Source of the DNA: an uncultured Sphingomonadaceae bacterium
Lineage (GTDB): Bacteria > Pseudomonadota > Alphaproteobacteria > Sphingomonadales > Sphingomonadaceae
Length of the DNA: 64,000 nt
Assembly: GCA_947493215.1 (NCBI GenBank)
Contig: CANLQE010000004.1
Span: 186,001 to 250,000 of the forward strand
Direction: 5' to 3'
Of the stretch, positions 40,173-48,692 are shown piece after piece; within the stretch, counting starts at the first letter, position 1, and each line of letters starts with the position of its first letter. The position numbers and the translations under genes were made by a program. The notes under the pieces were generated by a model. That model ran no database searches. It saw nothing but the letters and a program-made list of their open reading frames with translations, and was not told the DNA's origin.

Positions 40173-40943
40173 TCATTTCCGCATATCAGCGATAAAATCA
40201 TCCATCAATCTCCGCGCATCCCCGTGATCGGTTCCGGCTTGATCGGCCCATAAAGCGTCGTTTAAAAAATCAGCGTCGGCCAGAAGAATCGCATGACCAT
40301 CACCCACTTCGCATCGGGCGATGACGTTCGCTACACTGAAAGCGCAATCCGCGTGGCTGTGTTCTTCCGGTACGATAGATTGGAACGCCCCGATCCCAAC
40401 CGTCGTAATCGTTACACCGGGAAACGCTAGTTCGACTCCGCCTGTTTCTGCTTTGGAGGGTAATTGCAATTCCAGACCCCAATAGTCGAGCAAGGGCGAC
40501 AATAGGCCAGAGGCCAGCGGCCTGCGCTTATCGCCAAGGGGAAGCGAGGTCGGCCAGACCAGCATCGGGTCGGTCAGAATAATCGCCTTGCCGCCTGCCC
40601 GCACCCATGCATCGACGGCTGCTATATCGGCTGGGTCCATCGCCGGCGGCTGGGCCAGCAGAACCATATCCGTATCGGAATTGGCTAACCTTTCGAAACT
40701 GTCGACCGCCGAAATATCATATTGCTGCTGCCAATAAGCATAGATCGCGGCGGGCGTGGCTTTTCCCGACAGAATATCCTCCATCGCCCCCCGCTCGCCC
40801 CAGATAATCGGCAAGCTGGTCATCAACTGGATTTTAACAGGTGGGATCTTCTCAGCCGGTTCGCTCGTCGATGCCGGACTGCACTGCAAAAGCAGCCCCA
40901 TCATAACCATAAGAACCAACGTCAGAGCGGCAAAGCGCAGCAA
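40173..40943 (-). CDS. GldG/ABC_transp_aux-like exported protein
   Basis: Product of 256 residues. One hydrophobic segment at residues 4-19 is followed by a cysteine (LLLQCSP), a poor lipobox, so it is exported or membrane-anchored. The body resembles the auxiliary domain of gliding/ABC-type proteins: a stretch DTDMVLLAQPPAMDPADIAA, then GGKAIILTDP and a LLDYWGLELQL segment. No transporter partner is next to it. Its TTG start lies four bases after the stop of the preceding gene, with AGGAG about ten bases upstream. Function unknown; the family match is by eye. Confidence 0.55.
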   Translation of the reverse strand: MLRFAALTLVLMVMMGLLLQCSPASTSEPAEKIPPVKIQLMTSLPIIWGERGAMEDILSGKATPAAIYAYWQQQYDISAVDSFERLANSDTDMVLLAQPPAMDPADIAAVDAWVRAGGKAIILTDPMLVWPTSLPLGDKRRPLASGLLSPLLDYWGLELQLPSKAETGGVELAFPGVTITTVGIGAFQSIVPEEHSHADCAFSVANVIARCEVGDGHAILLADADFLNDALWADQAGTDHGDARRLMDDFIADMRK

Positions 40944-40946
40944 CGA

Positions 40947-41321
40947 TTATCGCTCCTGGTCCATCGGTGCTTCCAGCTTCGGATCAGGCTCAAGATCGGG
41001 AACTACTTGCGACCGTTTGCCCGGCACAACTGGCACCGGCTGCACTACCTCGTCCTCTGCCACCGGCGCTGGCGTAATGCCAAGTTCAGCCAAAGGCTCC
41101 GCTGGCGCAGGCGCAGGAGTGCTGTCCTTGACCAGCTCCCTGGCGCTGCCAGCCGCCTCGGCCTGAATTTCTTCTAACGCAGATTGCTCATCGCTGGCGC
41201 GCTGCAAAACAAAATTGGCGACGCTAACCAGCAATAACACAGCCACCAGTCCAACAACGCCGACCTGTATCCGCTGTATCGTGTCCTGACGATTGCCCGT
41301 ATCCTTTGGTCCTTCAATCAT
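40947..41321 (-). CDS. Single-pass membrane protein, Pro/Ala-rich, unknown
   Basis: I do not recognise a family. The product of about 124 residues has a polar N-terminus of some 20 residues, one membrane helix (VGVVGLVAVLLLVSVANFVL), then an acidic and proline-rich tail presumably in the periplasm. It overlaps the end of the cysteine synthase gene by eight bases and is followed by the GldG-like gene four bases on, so these three are co-transcribed. Possibly a partner of the GldG-like protein. Confidence 0.6.
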   Translation of the reverse strand: MIEGPKDTGNRQDTIQRIQVGVVGLVAVLLLVSVANFVLQRASDEQSALEEIQAEAAGSARELVKDSTPAPAPAEPLAELGITPAPVAEDEVVQPVPVVPGKRSQVVPDLEPDPKLEAPMDQER

Positions 41322-42309
41322 GATCTGCAAGCCAGGGGAAAACTGGCAGTCCTTTCTCTTTCAGCCACGCTGCGTTGTAGAGCGAAGACAAATAACGAAA
41401 GCCCGTATCACACAGGATCGTCGCAACCTTGCTTCCGGGGCCTAGCTCTTTGCCCAAGGCAATAGCACCAGCTACATTAATCCCGGATGAGAGGCCGAGA
41501 CAAAGCCCTTCCTCCTGCAGCAACCGCTCTACCCATCGCAGACCTTCTTCGTCGCTGATGCGATATTGGGTATCAATCGGGGCTTCTTCCAGATTGCCAG
41601 TGATCCGGCCCTGGCCGATCCCTTCGGCAACGCTGCTGCCTTCGGATTTCAGCTCGCCATGCGCGTAGTAGTTGTACAAAGCCGCACCGTGCGGATCGGC
41701 CAAACCGATCTTCACCTTTTCATTTTTGGCTTTTAATCCCATGCCGACACCGGCGATTGTGCCGCCAGTACCGGCTGCGCAAACAAAGCCGTCGACTTGT
41801 CCGTCGAGCTGTGTCCAGATTTCTTCGGCCGTCGTTTCAATATGTGCACGGCGATTGGCGACATTATCAAATTGATTGGCCCAGACCGCACCCTCTGTTT
41901 CTTCCGCCATGCGGCGGCTGGTGTGCACAAAATGGCCTGGATTGGCATAAGGAGCCGCCGGAACCAGAACCAGCTTCGCGCCAAGCGCGCGCAGCGTATC
42001 CATTTTTTCCCTGCTCTGAGTCTCGGGCATAACGATGGTTGTCTTATAGCCCTTGGCATTGGCAACCAGCGCAATCCCGATCCCGGTGTTGCCAGCCGTT
42101 CCTTCAACAATCATACCGCCGGGCTTCAACAACCCTCGCTCTTCGGCATCCTGCACGATGAACAAAGCGGCGCGATCTTTTACCGAAGCGCCGGGATTGG
42201 CAAATTCGCATTTGCCATAAATATCACATCCTGCCTCTGCACTAGGGCCAGCGAGACGAACGAGTGGGGTGTTGCCAATAAGGTCGAGCGTGTCATTCAC
42301 AATATTCAT
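41314..42309 (-). CDS. cysK: Cysteine synthase family protein (CysK-type)
   Basis: PLP-dependent beta-substitution enzyme, about 331 residues, expected to make cysteine from O-acetylserine and sulfide in the cytosol. The PLP lysine is Lys44 in NPGASVKDRA; the PLP phosphate loop is EGTAGNTGIGIAL-like, the asparagine loop includes GTGGTIAGV, and the C-terminus has SSGINVAGA. The ATG at 42309 begins the conserved DTLDLIGNTPLVRL closely; longer starts are possible. It lies 96 bases after the cpdA-like gene. Confidence 0.9.
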   Translation of the reverse strand: MNIVNDTLDLIGNTPLVRLAGPSAEAGCDIYGKCEFANPGASVKDRAALFIVQDAEERGLLKPGGMIVEGTAGNTGIGIALVANAKGYKTTIVMPETQSREKMDTLRALGAKLVLVPAAPYANPGHFVHTSRRMAEETEGAVWANQFDNVANRRAHIETTAEEIWTQLDGQVDGFVCAAGTGGTIAGVGMGLKAKNEKVKIGLADPHGAALYNYYAHGELKSEGSSVAEGIGQGRITGNLEEAPIDTQYRISDEEGLRWVERLLQEEGLCLGLSSGINVAGAIALGKELGPGSKVATILCDTGFRYLSSLYNAAWLKEKGLPVFPWLADHD

Positions 42310-42405
42310 GACCCTTCTCATAGTCGGCGTTATCAAAGCCGACAAGCGGGGACAATTTGGCAGGGCAAAAGAGGAACTTTAGTGAAACACACCAAAAACT
42401 TGTGA

Positions 42406-43254
42406 TTAGCCTGGCCGTTCTGCCAAAAGCGCGCGTACCAATGGCTGTAAGTTTTCATCATAGCGCGCGAGCATCACATGCTCCTCCGCAGTTTCAAAAT
42501 GGGTTACAAGCTGTTTACCGTTCCACAAATGTAAAGCAATAGCCGGTGGATCAGCAACAATCATGTTGCGCCCATCGGGATTTTCTGGATCAATTGGCTC
42601 TAAATCAAACGCCACTTGCGGGGCAGTAGAGGCGCAGATGGATAGGTTTGTGCCCTCAAAAGATGTTGAGATATTGCGGTGCAAGTGACCAGTGATCATA
42701 CCTTTTATCTGATCATGACCAGCCATCGTATCGGCCAGCGTAGATACCCATGGCTCGCGCGGATCCGTGTTCATCCATGCAATGCCAGATTCAACCGGCG
42801 GATGATGCAATATCAGGAGCGTCGGTTTGTCCGGCTTCTCCGCCAGCCGTTCCGCCAACCAATTGGCGCGGACATCACAAAACGAACCGCCATGGCGGCC
42901 TTCTTCGAGCGTATCGAGAAATAACAACCGCAATGGCCCGTCATCAATTTCATATTGGACAAAGCCATCTGCCGACGGAACATTAGGAAATTGTTTTTGA
43001 AATGGGCCGCGCAAATCATGATTGCCAAGACACATATAGACTGGGAACGGCAGGCCTGAAAAAGCCTCTTCGAGCTGCCGATAACTATATTGATCCCCGC
43101 GATCCACCAGATCACCGGTGGCAAGCAGCACATCGGGACGCGGGGTCATGTCGCACAAAGTTTTGAGCGCCTGGTCGAGGCGCTTGCGGTTAAATTCTGT
43201 CGGATTATCCGGATCAAAACCCAGATGAATATCCGTTACCTGCGCCAGAATCAT
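42406..43254 (-). CDS. cpdA: Class III cyclic-nucleotide phosphodiesterase-like (CpdA family)
   Basis: Calcineurin-like metallophosphoesterase of about 282 residues. The dinuclear metal motifs are in order: TDIHLG, ATGDLVDRGD, LGNHD, LHHPPV and GHLHRN. This spacing and the early DIH match the CpdA (cAMP phosphodiesterase) group, which hydrolyses 3',5'-cyclic nucleotides; other phosphodiester substrates remain possible. The ATG at 43254 is chosen because GAGGAAG lies five bases before it. It stands 54 bases after the FHA-decaheme cytochrome gene on the same strand, placing a probable cyclic-nucleotide hydrolase beside a protein with two cyclic-nucleotide-binding domains. Confidence 0.83.
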   Translation of the reverse strand: MILAQVTDIHLGFDPDNPTEFNRKRLDQALKTLCDMTPRPDVLLATGDLVDRGDQYSYRQLEEAFSGLPFPVYMCLGNHDLRGPFQKQFPNVPSADGFVQYEIDDGPLRLLFLDTLEEGRHGGSFCDVRANWLAERLAEKPDKPTLLILHHPPVESGIAWMNTDPREPWVSTLADTMAGHDQIKGMITGHLHRNISTSFEGTNLSICASTAPQVAFDLEPIDPENPDGRNMIVADPPAIALHLWNGKQLVTHFETAEEHVMLARYDENLQPLVRALLAERPG

Positions 43255-43308
43255 GGGCGCTTCCTCTCTTTTGCGTCGCATTTGGCGACTATCATCCAAA
43301 TCTCGCCT

Positions 43309-45177
43309 CTAACGACTGGCAATTTTCTGCTTTCGTATCTTAACCGTCAACTTATCAGAAGGCTTGAGCGCTTCATTGTCATTTGCCATCTTATCTGGCT
43401 TTTTCTGTTTGTCCTTTTGCTGCTCCTTGATCAACCAAGGCGCACCGTCGTCAGCATGATAGTCATGACACATAGCGCATGTCGAGGGCACATCCGACGT
43501 TTCTTGGAATTCACCGCCATGGCATTCGCGGCAGGTTTTGATTCCCGGGAGCAACAAATCCCGCGCATCGTTGGACTTGGTCGCGGCATGACAGCTGGTA
43601 CAATCCTCTTGCGTGTGCGCTTCATGGCTGAACCAGCCTTTGTGCATATAGCGGTCCGTTTGTGTCACTGGCTTGATGCCATAATCAACCCGTCCGCGCG
43701 CCGTCGGCGGGGTAACGCCATGGCAATCGAAACAAGCGCCGCCGCGCGAGAATACTTGTTGGATGGCAAGGTTCGCTCGGCTTGGCCGGAACTGAACCGC
43801 ACGGGCATAGTCGCTGGCAACACGATTATCATTTTGGGCACCGGGCCGCCGCCGCTTCATGCCGCCAAGATTAATCGGTCGTGATGGGCCGGTGGAACGA
43901 TAATAGGCACGCAGATCAGCGCGCACCATATCGGGCTCGCCATGACGCAATGTCCGCACCGTATTGCCAATTTCTTCAAAAGCAAGACTGTGGCACATGC
44001 TGCAATCTTCTTTCATATCGACCGGTTCAAACCGTACACCGTTGGAATCTGGCGTATGACAATCAGCGCAAGCGAGCGAGTCGCCAAAATCATATTTGGC
44101 CGACAGCCGCCGACCCATTTGAGCCACGCCGCCAGTTTTCGACATATGAACATCATGTGGAAACTTCAGGCCATTATATTCGCTGGGCTTCTCATCAAGC
44201 GAGACCCTCTTGCGCAGCGGATTCTTGCCACCTGGCTCAACCAACAGCGCAGGACGAAACTGTGGGTGTGAAATCCCGAAGTCAGCCGCATTTTCAAGCT
44301 TTGTATCCGTCAAGCGCCCGTCCATTCCCTCATGGCAATCCGCGCAGAATTTTTGCGCTGTCGGCTGCATAGCACCCTCACCTTCATGCTCGGTGTGACA
44401 TTCGACACACCTGCCCGGTGGTTTGTTAAAAGCAGAGGCAAAAGCCGCGCCTACTTTTTCAAATCCTTCTGGCTCACCCACGGCGGTTAGCAGACGGTCT
44501 TTCTTGGCATGGTCATGCGCGTCATCTTCGTGGCAGGTCATGCAGGTTTTGTCGGTAACCGTAACAAAGGCATCAACATGGCAGGCCTGACAATCTCCTT
44601 CGAGGCTGTGATGCGCCTCGCTCAGCTTGCCAGACGACCACATGGTATCAGCGTGAAAGCCGTCAGGTCGCTCTTCGATCCCCTTATAAGTCGCCCATGT
44701 ATAAATCGGCCAAACGAGGAAAGCGGCAAGCACAAGGCCGATAAAGCTCCAGGCGCTCATCCGCTTGCCAGGCAATAACCCTTTCAGCGTGTATAGCGCG
44801 CCCTCTTCGCGGTCTTCGGCGGAATCGGACAGAGCCTCGACCCGCTTAACGGTGAGGACAACGCCTTCGGCGTCTTCGCTGACCGTTATGACATGCCCAC
44901 CAAACCCGATTTCCGCTCCTTGGGCGGGATCAATCGTCGCGGACAATTTTTCTCGACCATCTACCGAGAATTTCTGACCCGAGATGCTCTCGACCTCAAT
45001 CTTACCATTATCCAGTTTTCGGATTACGGCATGGTCAGGATTAACCGCAAGGTCCGGCAAATGAATAGCGTTTCTAGAGTTACGGCCAACCCCGATTTGC
45101 GGCTCCGCAAACGGATTAGCGCGGATAATCTCACGGCCATCGGCAGTGACAGCAATTTGGCGAACGATAAATGTCAT
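43309..45177 (-). CDS. FHA-domain decaheme cytochrome c fusion
   Basis: Product of 622 residues with three parts. Residues 1-113 are an FHA domain: IGVGRNSRNAIHLPDLAV with Arg32 and Ser34, and His49 in NPDHA; the usual SRxH loop is NPDH here. Residues about 143-163 are one membrane helix. The rest contains ten CxxCH haem-binding motifs, starting at Cys196, 212, 257, 278, 370, 392, 482, 526, 549 and 567, with many extra His as distal ligands. The haem region must be periplasmic, leaving FHA in the cytosol. The tail is Lys-rich. It probably carries electrons from the membrane partner encoded just upstream. Confidence 0.9.
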   Translation of the reverse strand: MTFIVRQIAVTADGREIIRANPFAEPQIGVGRNSRNAIHLPDLAVNPDHAVIRKLDNGKIEVESISGQKFSVDGREKLSATIDPAQGAEIGFGGHVITVSEDAEGVVLTVKRVEALSDSAEDREEGALYTLKGLLPGKRMSAWSFIGLVLAAFLVWPIYTWATYKGIEERPDGFHADTMWSSGKLSEAHHSLEGDCQACHVDAFVTVTDKTCMTCHEDDAHDHAKKDRLLTAVGEPEGFEKVGAAFASAFNKPPGRCVECHTEHEGEGAMQPTAQKFCADCHEGMDGRLTDTKLENAADFGISHPQFRPALLVEPGGKNPLRKRVSLDEKPSEYNGLKFPHDVHMSKTGGVAQMGRRLSAKYDFGDSLACADCHTPDSNGVRFEPVDMKEDCSMCHSLAFEEIGNTVRTLRHGEPDMVRADLRAYYRSTGPSRPINLGGMKRRRPGAQNDNRVASDYARAVQFRPSRANLAIQQVFSRGGACFDCHGVTPPTARGRVDYGIKPVTQTDRYMHKGWFSHEAHTQEDCTSCHAATKSNDARDLLLPGIKTCRECHGGEFQETSDVPSTCAMCHDYHADDGAPWLIKEQQKDKQKKPDKMANDNEALKPSDKLTVKIRKQKIASR

Positions 45178-45192
45178 GCTTCTATCTCCCGC

Positions 45193-46074
45193 CTACCAGT
45201 AAAAGAAAACGCTGATGATATGCGCCGACAGCGACGCGATCAGGGCAAAAGTCATAGGCACATGAATGAACAACCAGACCTGCAAAAGGGCTTTCAGTTT
45301 GAGATGGCGACGCACCCGGCCGAGTGTCGCCTCCTTTTTCTCAAGCAATGCGTCTACCTTATCGAGCGGGTCGTCACCTCCCATGCGAGGCTGATAGGCG
45401 CGTTCTCGCCGCAAATCAGCCTGCGCAGCGCGGGTAGCGCAATTGGGATATTTTCCGGACACGCGTTTGAGGAACCCGCCGCCGAAAGGATCTTGTTCCA
45501 GCGATTGCAAGACCAACGCCGCATGTTCCGCCGACAAAGGCTGCGCTGCTTCATGCAGTTGCCGGTCGAGCGAGCGCAGGCTTTCCAGCATCTGCGTTTC
45601 GGTCATTTCGTCGCGGTTGTTGGACAAGGCTTGCGGGATAGTCGCGTAGAAATAAATCCCGAATATACCCGAAATTATTACAAACATCATGAACGCATAG
45701 GCCGCCGTGTGGATATTCCAGCCGAACTGAAAACCCGTATGCAAGGTGCCAATTACGATCAAACTGAGACCGAGATAGATATGGGCAGAAGTCCACGCCT
45801 TGAGCGACCATTTCCCCGGCGTCATCGCACGTTTGCGGACACCCAACATGGTCAGCCACAGGATCAGTCCCGCTCCGATAGTGCCGAGCGTATAGCCATA
45901 CCAGCTGCCGCCGTTATGGCGCGGCGACACATCGATGAAGAGATAGCTGACAATGCAAACCAGCATGATGAACGAAGCGATTTTCAGCCAGCGATAGCCA
46001 GCATGTTTGAGGAAGCCATCATGCATCGCAACTTTCTTTTTCGAGGCACCCCCGGGGACAGGAACAGAAGCCAT
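45193..46074 (-). CDS. Transmembrane di-heme b-type cytochrome
   Basis: Inner-membrane protein of 293 residues with five hydrophobic segments (about 31-49, 60-78, 94-115, 122-146, 264-290). Two of them carry the HX13H pattern: His98/His112 and His271/His285, the ligand arrangement by which ferric reductases and related cytochromes stack two haems across the bilayer. A charged cytosolic stretch of about 100 residues separates the last helix. It starts at the stop of the 816-residue gene (one-base overlap) and ends 15 bases before the cytochrome c gene, so it plausibly joins the cytosolic and periplasmic partners. Haem binding is inferred from the histidines. Confidence 0.78.
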   Translation of the reverse strand: MASVPVPGGASKKKVAMHDGFLKHAGYRWLKIASFIMLVCIVSYLFIDVSPRHNGGSWYGYTLGTIGAGLILWLTMLGVRKRAMTPGKWSLKAWTSAHIYLGLSLIVIGTLHTGFQFGWNIHTAAYAFMMFVIISGIFGIYFYATIPQALSNNRDEMTETQMLESLRSLDRQLHEAAQPLSAEHAALVLQSLEQDPFGGGFLKRVSGKYPNCATRAAQADLRRERAYQPRMGGDDPLDKVDALLEKKEATLGRVRRHLKLKALLQVWLFIHVPMTFALIASLSAHIISVFFYW

Positions 46075-48524
46075 TATGCCTCCTCCTGCTCAAGCTTGGC
46101 GACCGTGAGAAACTCCTCTGGAGCCACGCGAATGGCGGCTCCTGTGGGACAGGCGCGAACACAGGCAGGTCCGCCGTTTATGCCGGCACACATATCGCAT
46201 TTAATCGCCTTTTTGGGTTTCTCGACCTCTGGATCGCTATTGTCAGACACCCATTTCTTGTCCGGCTCACCAGGACCAGGACCAAAGCCAAAGAGCAGCC
46301 AGTTAAGAATGCCCGGTTTTTTCGGTGGCACTTTATCCATGCGGATGACGCCATAGGGGCAATAGCGCTGGCAGTTGCCGCAACCAATGCAGGTGTCGTC
46401 GATAAACACTTCGCCATCAGGACCACGATGAATCGCATCAGGCGGGCAGTCGGACATACAGTGTGGATGCTCGCAATGGCGACAGCTTGTCGGGACATGA
46501 AGATGCGCATAGGTACGCCCCGCTTCCCGATCGAGACGCGACAGGCCTTCATGGCTGTCAGCGCAGGCCTTTTCACAATTGTCGCACCCAACGCAGAGAT
46601 TTTCATCGATCAACAAAACATCGGTTGCTTCACCGATGCCATTGTCGACAAGAAAATTGGCGACGCCGGAATAATAGTCGACCACTCCAGAAAAACTGTC
46701 TTTCTTGGCTTCGACAAAGGCGTTGATATCCTGACGCGCCGCCATATCTTTTTTGGCACGGCGGAGCAGATCAGGATGCGCGTCGAGTACCTTCTTGAAA
46801 GCGTCCCCTTGAATTTTTATCACTTCGGACTTGATTGCAGCCTTCACCGTTGCCGTGCGCATTCCGCCGGCAATCAATGTCATTTCGCCAACATAGGAGC
46901 CAGCCGGCAGATAGGACAGGAATACCGGCTTTCCGCCAATTTCCTTTTCAACGACCATCGATCCGACGCGGATCACATAAATGTCATTGCCGTCATCGCC
47001 TTCGCTGATAATCGTCTCACCCGCGCGGACGTTGACAATCTCGCTACTCTCAACCGCTTCGGCAATATCTTCTTTGGTCAATCCAGACCCGAACATTTGC
47101 AGCAATTGCCGCTCGGTCGATATGCGGGTGATCGCGCGCTTGGCCGCTGGCACGGAGGCCTGCAATTTCAGTGCTGCTGTTCGCGATACTTCAATCGCAA
47201 TCATATCTTCAGCCGCCCGAACGGTTGCGCCGCGACGCCGACCAGAGATCAAGCCCACTTCGCCAAAGATAGAACCTTCTTCGATTGGAATGACGATTGA
47301 GCTATCGGTCGGATTTACCTCAACAAGCACAGAACCCTGGGCAATTGTGAACAATGATGATCCGGGATCGTTACGCTCAAATATTGTTTCGCCGCTGCGA
47401 TAAGCAATCGGCTCACTGTCGAGCATGAACTCACGCATCTGCAATGGCGAGAGATCGTTGAGGATCGTCACTTTCTCCCGGAAAAACTCCAGCCACTCGT
47501 CGACCGACTTGCCGCCGGGAAGTCCCGCGAATTTCTTCTCAAGAATGGGCTCATCGGCAGGTTTCAGGTCTGTGTTGCCGTTGATAAATTCAATGACATC
47601 ATAGCCCTGGTTCATGCAGTGCTTAATCAGCGGATAGCCGGCCAGCGCACCAATGACATAAATACCCTTTTTGGTGCTTTCAAAGGCAGGGGTCAGTTTA
47701 GGATAGGCTTCGCGATCTTCGCTGGTGAACTCGATCCCGCATTCTTCGACAAATTTACGCGGTGGAGCAGAGCCCATACGCGCAATGATGCGATTGCAGG
47801 GAATTGTTTCCTGACCGTCACGGGTTTCGAGGATCAGCTCGCCATCTTTAACTTCCGCCGGCGTGGTCTCGTTGCGGATCATGACTTTGCCCTGCTCGCC
47901 CGCTTCCATCAGCAGCTTCACATTGGCTTTCTTCGCACGGGCAAATTCCGCTGAACGGTTCAGGATCGTAACAATATTATTCTGCGCCGCATCCGCCGCC
48001 AGACCGAGCGCGTTTTCTATCCCTGCATCACCAGAACCGATAACCGTAATATGCTCATCATAATATTCGCCGGGATCATCCAGCTGATATTGCACCAGCT
48101 TGTTATCACCGCCGGGGCAGCGCATGAGATTGGGATTGCCCTGCGTTCCAATCGCCATGACGATGGTCTCTGCGAGAACCGTATCGCCATTTTTCAGGGT
48201 GATAGTGAAGTTTCCTTCTTCCCCTTCGATCTTCACCGGTTCTGCATTATACTGGACATTAACTCCGCAAACTTCTGTTTGCTTGTCCCAGGTGCCAAGG
48301 ATTGCCTCGCGCTTACCCGCGTCAAAATCCATATCCGAGCGCAGCACCAGCTGACTCGGCGTGGCCATGACGTGCTTGCCCTTTTGATATTTATAGATCG
48401 TATCGGAAAGATGATCGGTCTTTTCCAATAACACATGCTTCAATTTTAATTGCGCAGCACGGCCAGCGGCACTCATGCCTGCTGGTCCCGATCCGACGAT
48501 CACTACTCGAAACTTGTCCGCCAC
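46074..48524 (-). CDS. FAD/NAD(P)-cNMP-[4Fe-4S] fusion oxidoreductase
   Basis: Cytosolic protein of 816 residues. Residues 1-320 resemble thioredoxin reductase-like flavoproteins: FAD loop G11-S-G13-P-A-G16 and NAD(P) loop G163-S-G165-D-A-G168, but no CxxC redox pair. Residues about 358-470 and 480-595 are two cyclic-nucleotide-binding domains with cassettes GEVGLISGRRRGATV (421-435) and GEMTLIAGGMRTATV (546-560), both keeping the Glu and an Arg. The C-terminus has four [4Fe-4S] motifs: Cys644/647/650/654, 681/684/689/693, 712/715/718/722 and 776/779/788/792, as in DmsB/HybA-type subunits. GTG start. First gene of the redox operon. Confidence 0.88.
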   Translation of the reverse strand: MADKFRVVIVGSGPAGMSAAGRAAQLKLKHVLLEKTDHLSDTIYKYQKGKHVMATPSQLVLRSDMDFDAGKREAILGTWDKQTEVCGVNVQYNAEPVKIEGEEGNFTITLKNGDTVLAETIVMAIGTQGNPNLMRCPGGDNKLVQYQLDDPGEYYDEHITVIGSGDAGIENALGLAADAAQNNIVTILNRSAEFARAKKANVKLLMEAGEQGKVMIRNETTPAEVKDGELILETRDGQETIPCNRIIARMGSAPPRKFVEECGIEFTSEDREAYPKLTPAFESTKKGIYVIGALAGYPLIKHCMNQGYDVIEFINGNTDLKPADEPILEKKFAGLPGGKSVDEWLEFFREKVTILNDLSPLQMREFMLDSEPIAYRSGETIFERNDPGSSLFTIAQGSVLVEVNPTDSSIVIPIEEGSIFGEVGLISGRRRGATVRAAEDMIAIEVSRTAALKLQASVPAAKRAITRISTERQLLQMFGSGLTKEDIAEAVESSEIVNVRAGETIISEGDDGNDIYVIRVGSMVVEKEIGGKPVFLSYLPAGSYVGEMTLIAGGMRTATVKAAIKSEVIKIQGDAFKKVLDAHPDLLRRAKKDMAARQDINAFVEAKKDSFSGVVDYYSGVANFLVDNGIGEATDVLLIDENLCVGCDNCEKACADSHEGLSRLDREAGRTYAHLHVPTSCRHCEHPHCMSDCPPDAIHRGPDGEVFIDDTCIGCGNCQRYCPYGVIRMDKVPPKKPGILNWLLFGFGPGPGEPDKKWVSDNSDPEVEKPKKAIKCDMCAGINGGPACVRACPTGAAIRVAPEEFLTVAKLEQEEA

Positions 48525-48641
48525 GCGCTATCTTCCCCCTTTTACCGTCCCGGTTCAACGCACCCTCATGCGTTATGCGAACCAATACAGCAATTTCTTC
48601 GGCTTAAGCGCGACCCCAAAAGACTTAACTTACCAGCATCT

Positions 48642-48660
48642 TATCAAAAAGCTTTTGATA
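48642..48660. promoter_or_regulatory. Palindromic site in the redox operon promoter region
   Basis: Perfect inverted repeat with 8-base arms TATCAAAA / TTTTGATA around AGC. TACCAG occurs on both sides, at 48631 and 48661, exactly 30 bases apart. It lies 118-136 bases before the fusion oxidoreductase start and 139 bases before the CcmI-like start. Likely an operator for an unidentified regulator; it is not an FNR site, because the half-sites face outward. Confidence 0.45.
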
Positions 48661-48692
48661 TACCAGTGGAAAATATCACAGTTTCATCCGGT

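Noticed and set aside
44893-46356. Long plus-strand open frame of 487 codons opposite the cytochrome genes
   Set aside because: It is antisense to two clearly coding genes, has no recognisable domain and a composition rich in Arg/His expected for a shadow of the other strand.
46074-48524. Possibility that the 816-residue protein is an artefactual fusion
   Set aside because: The frame is continuous with no internal stop or shifted coding between domains, and the linkers are of normal composition, so it is read as one gene.
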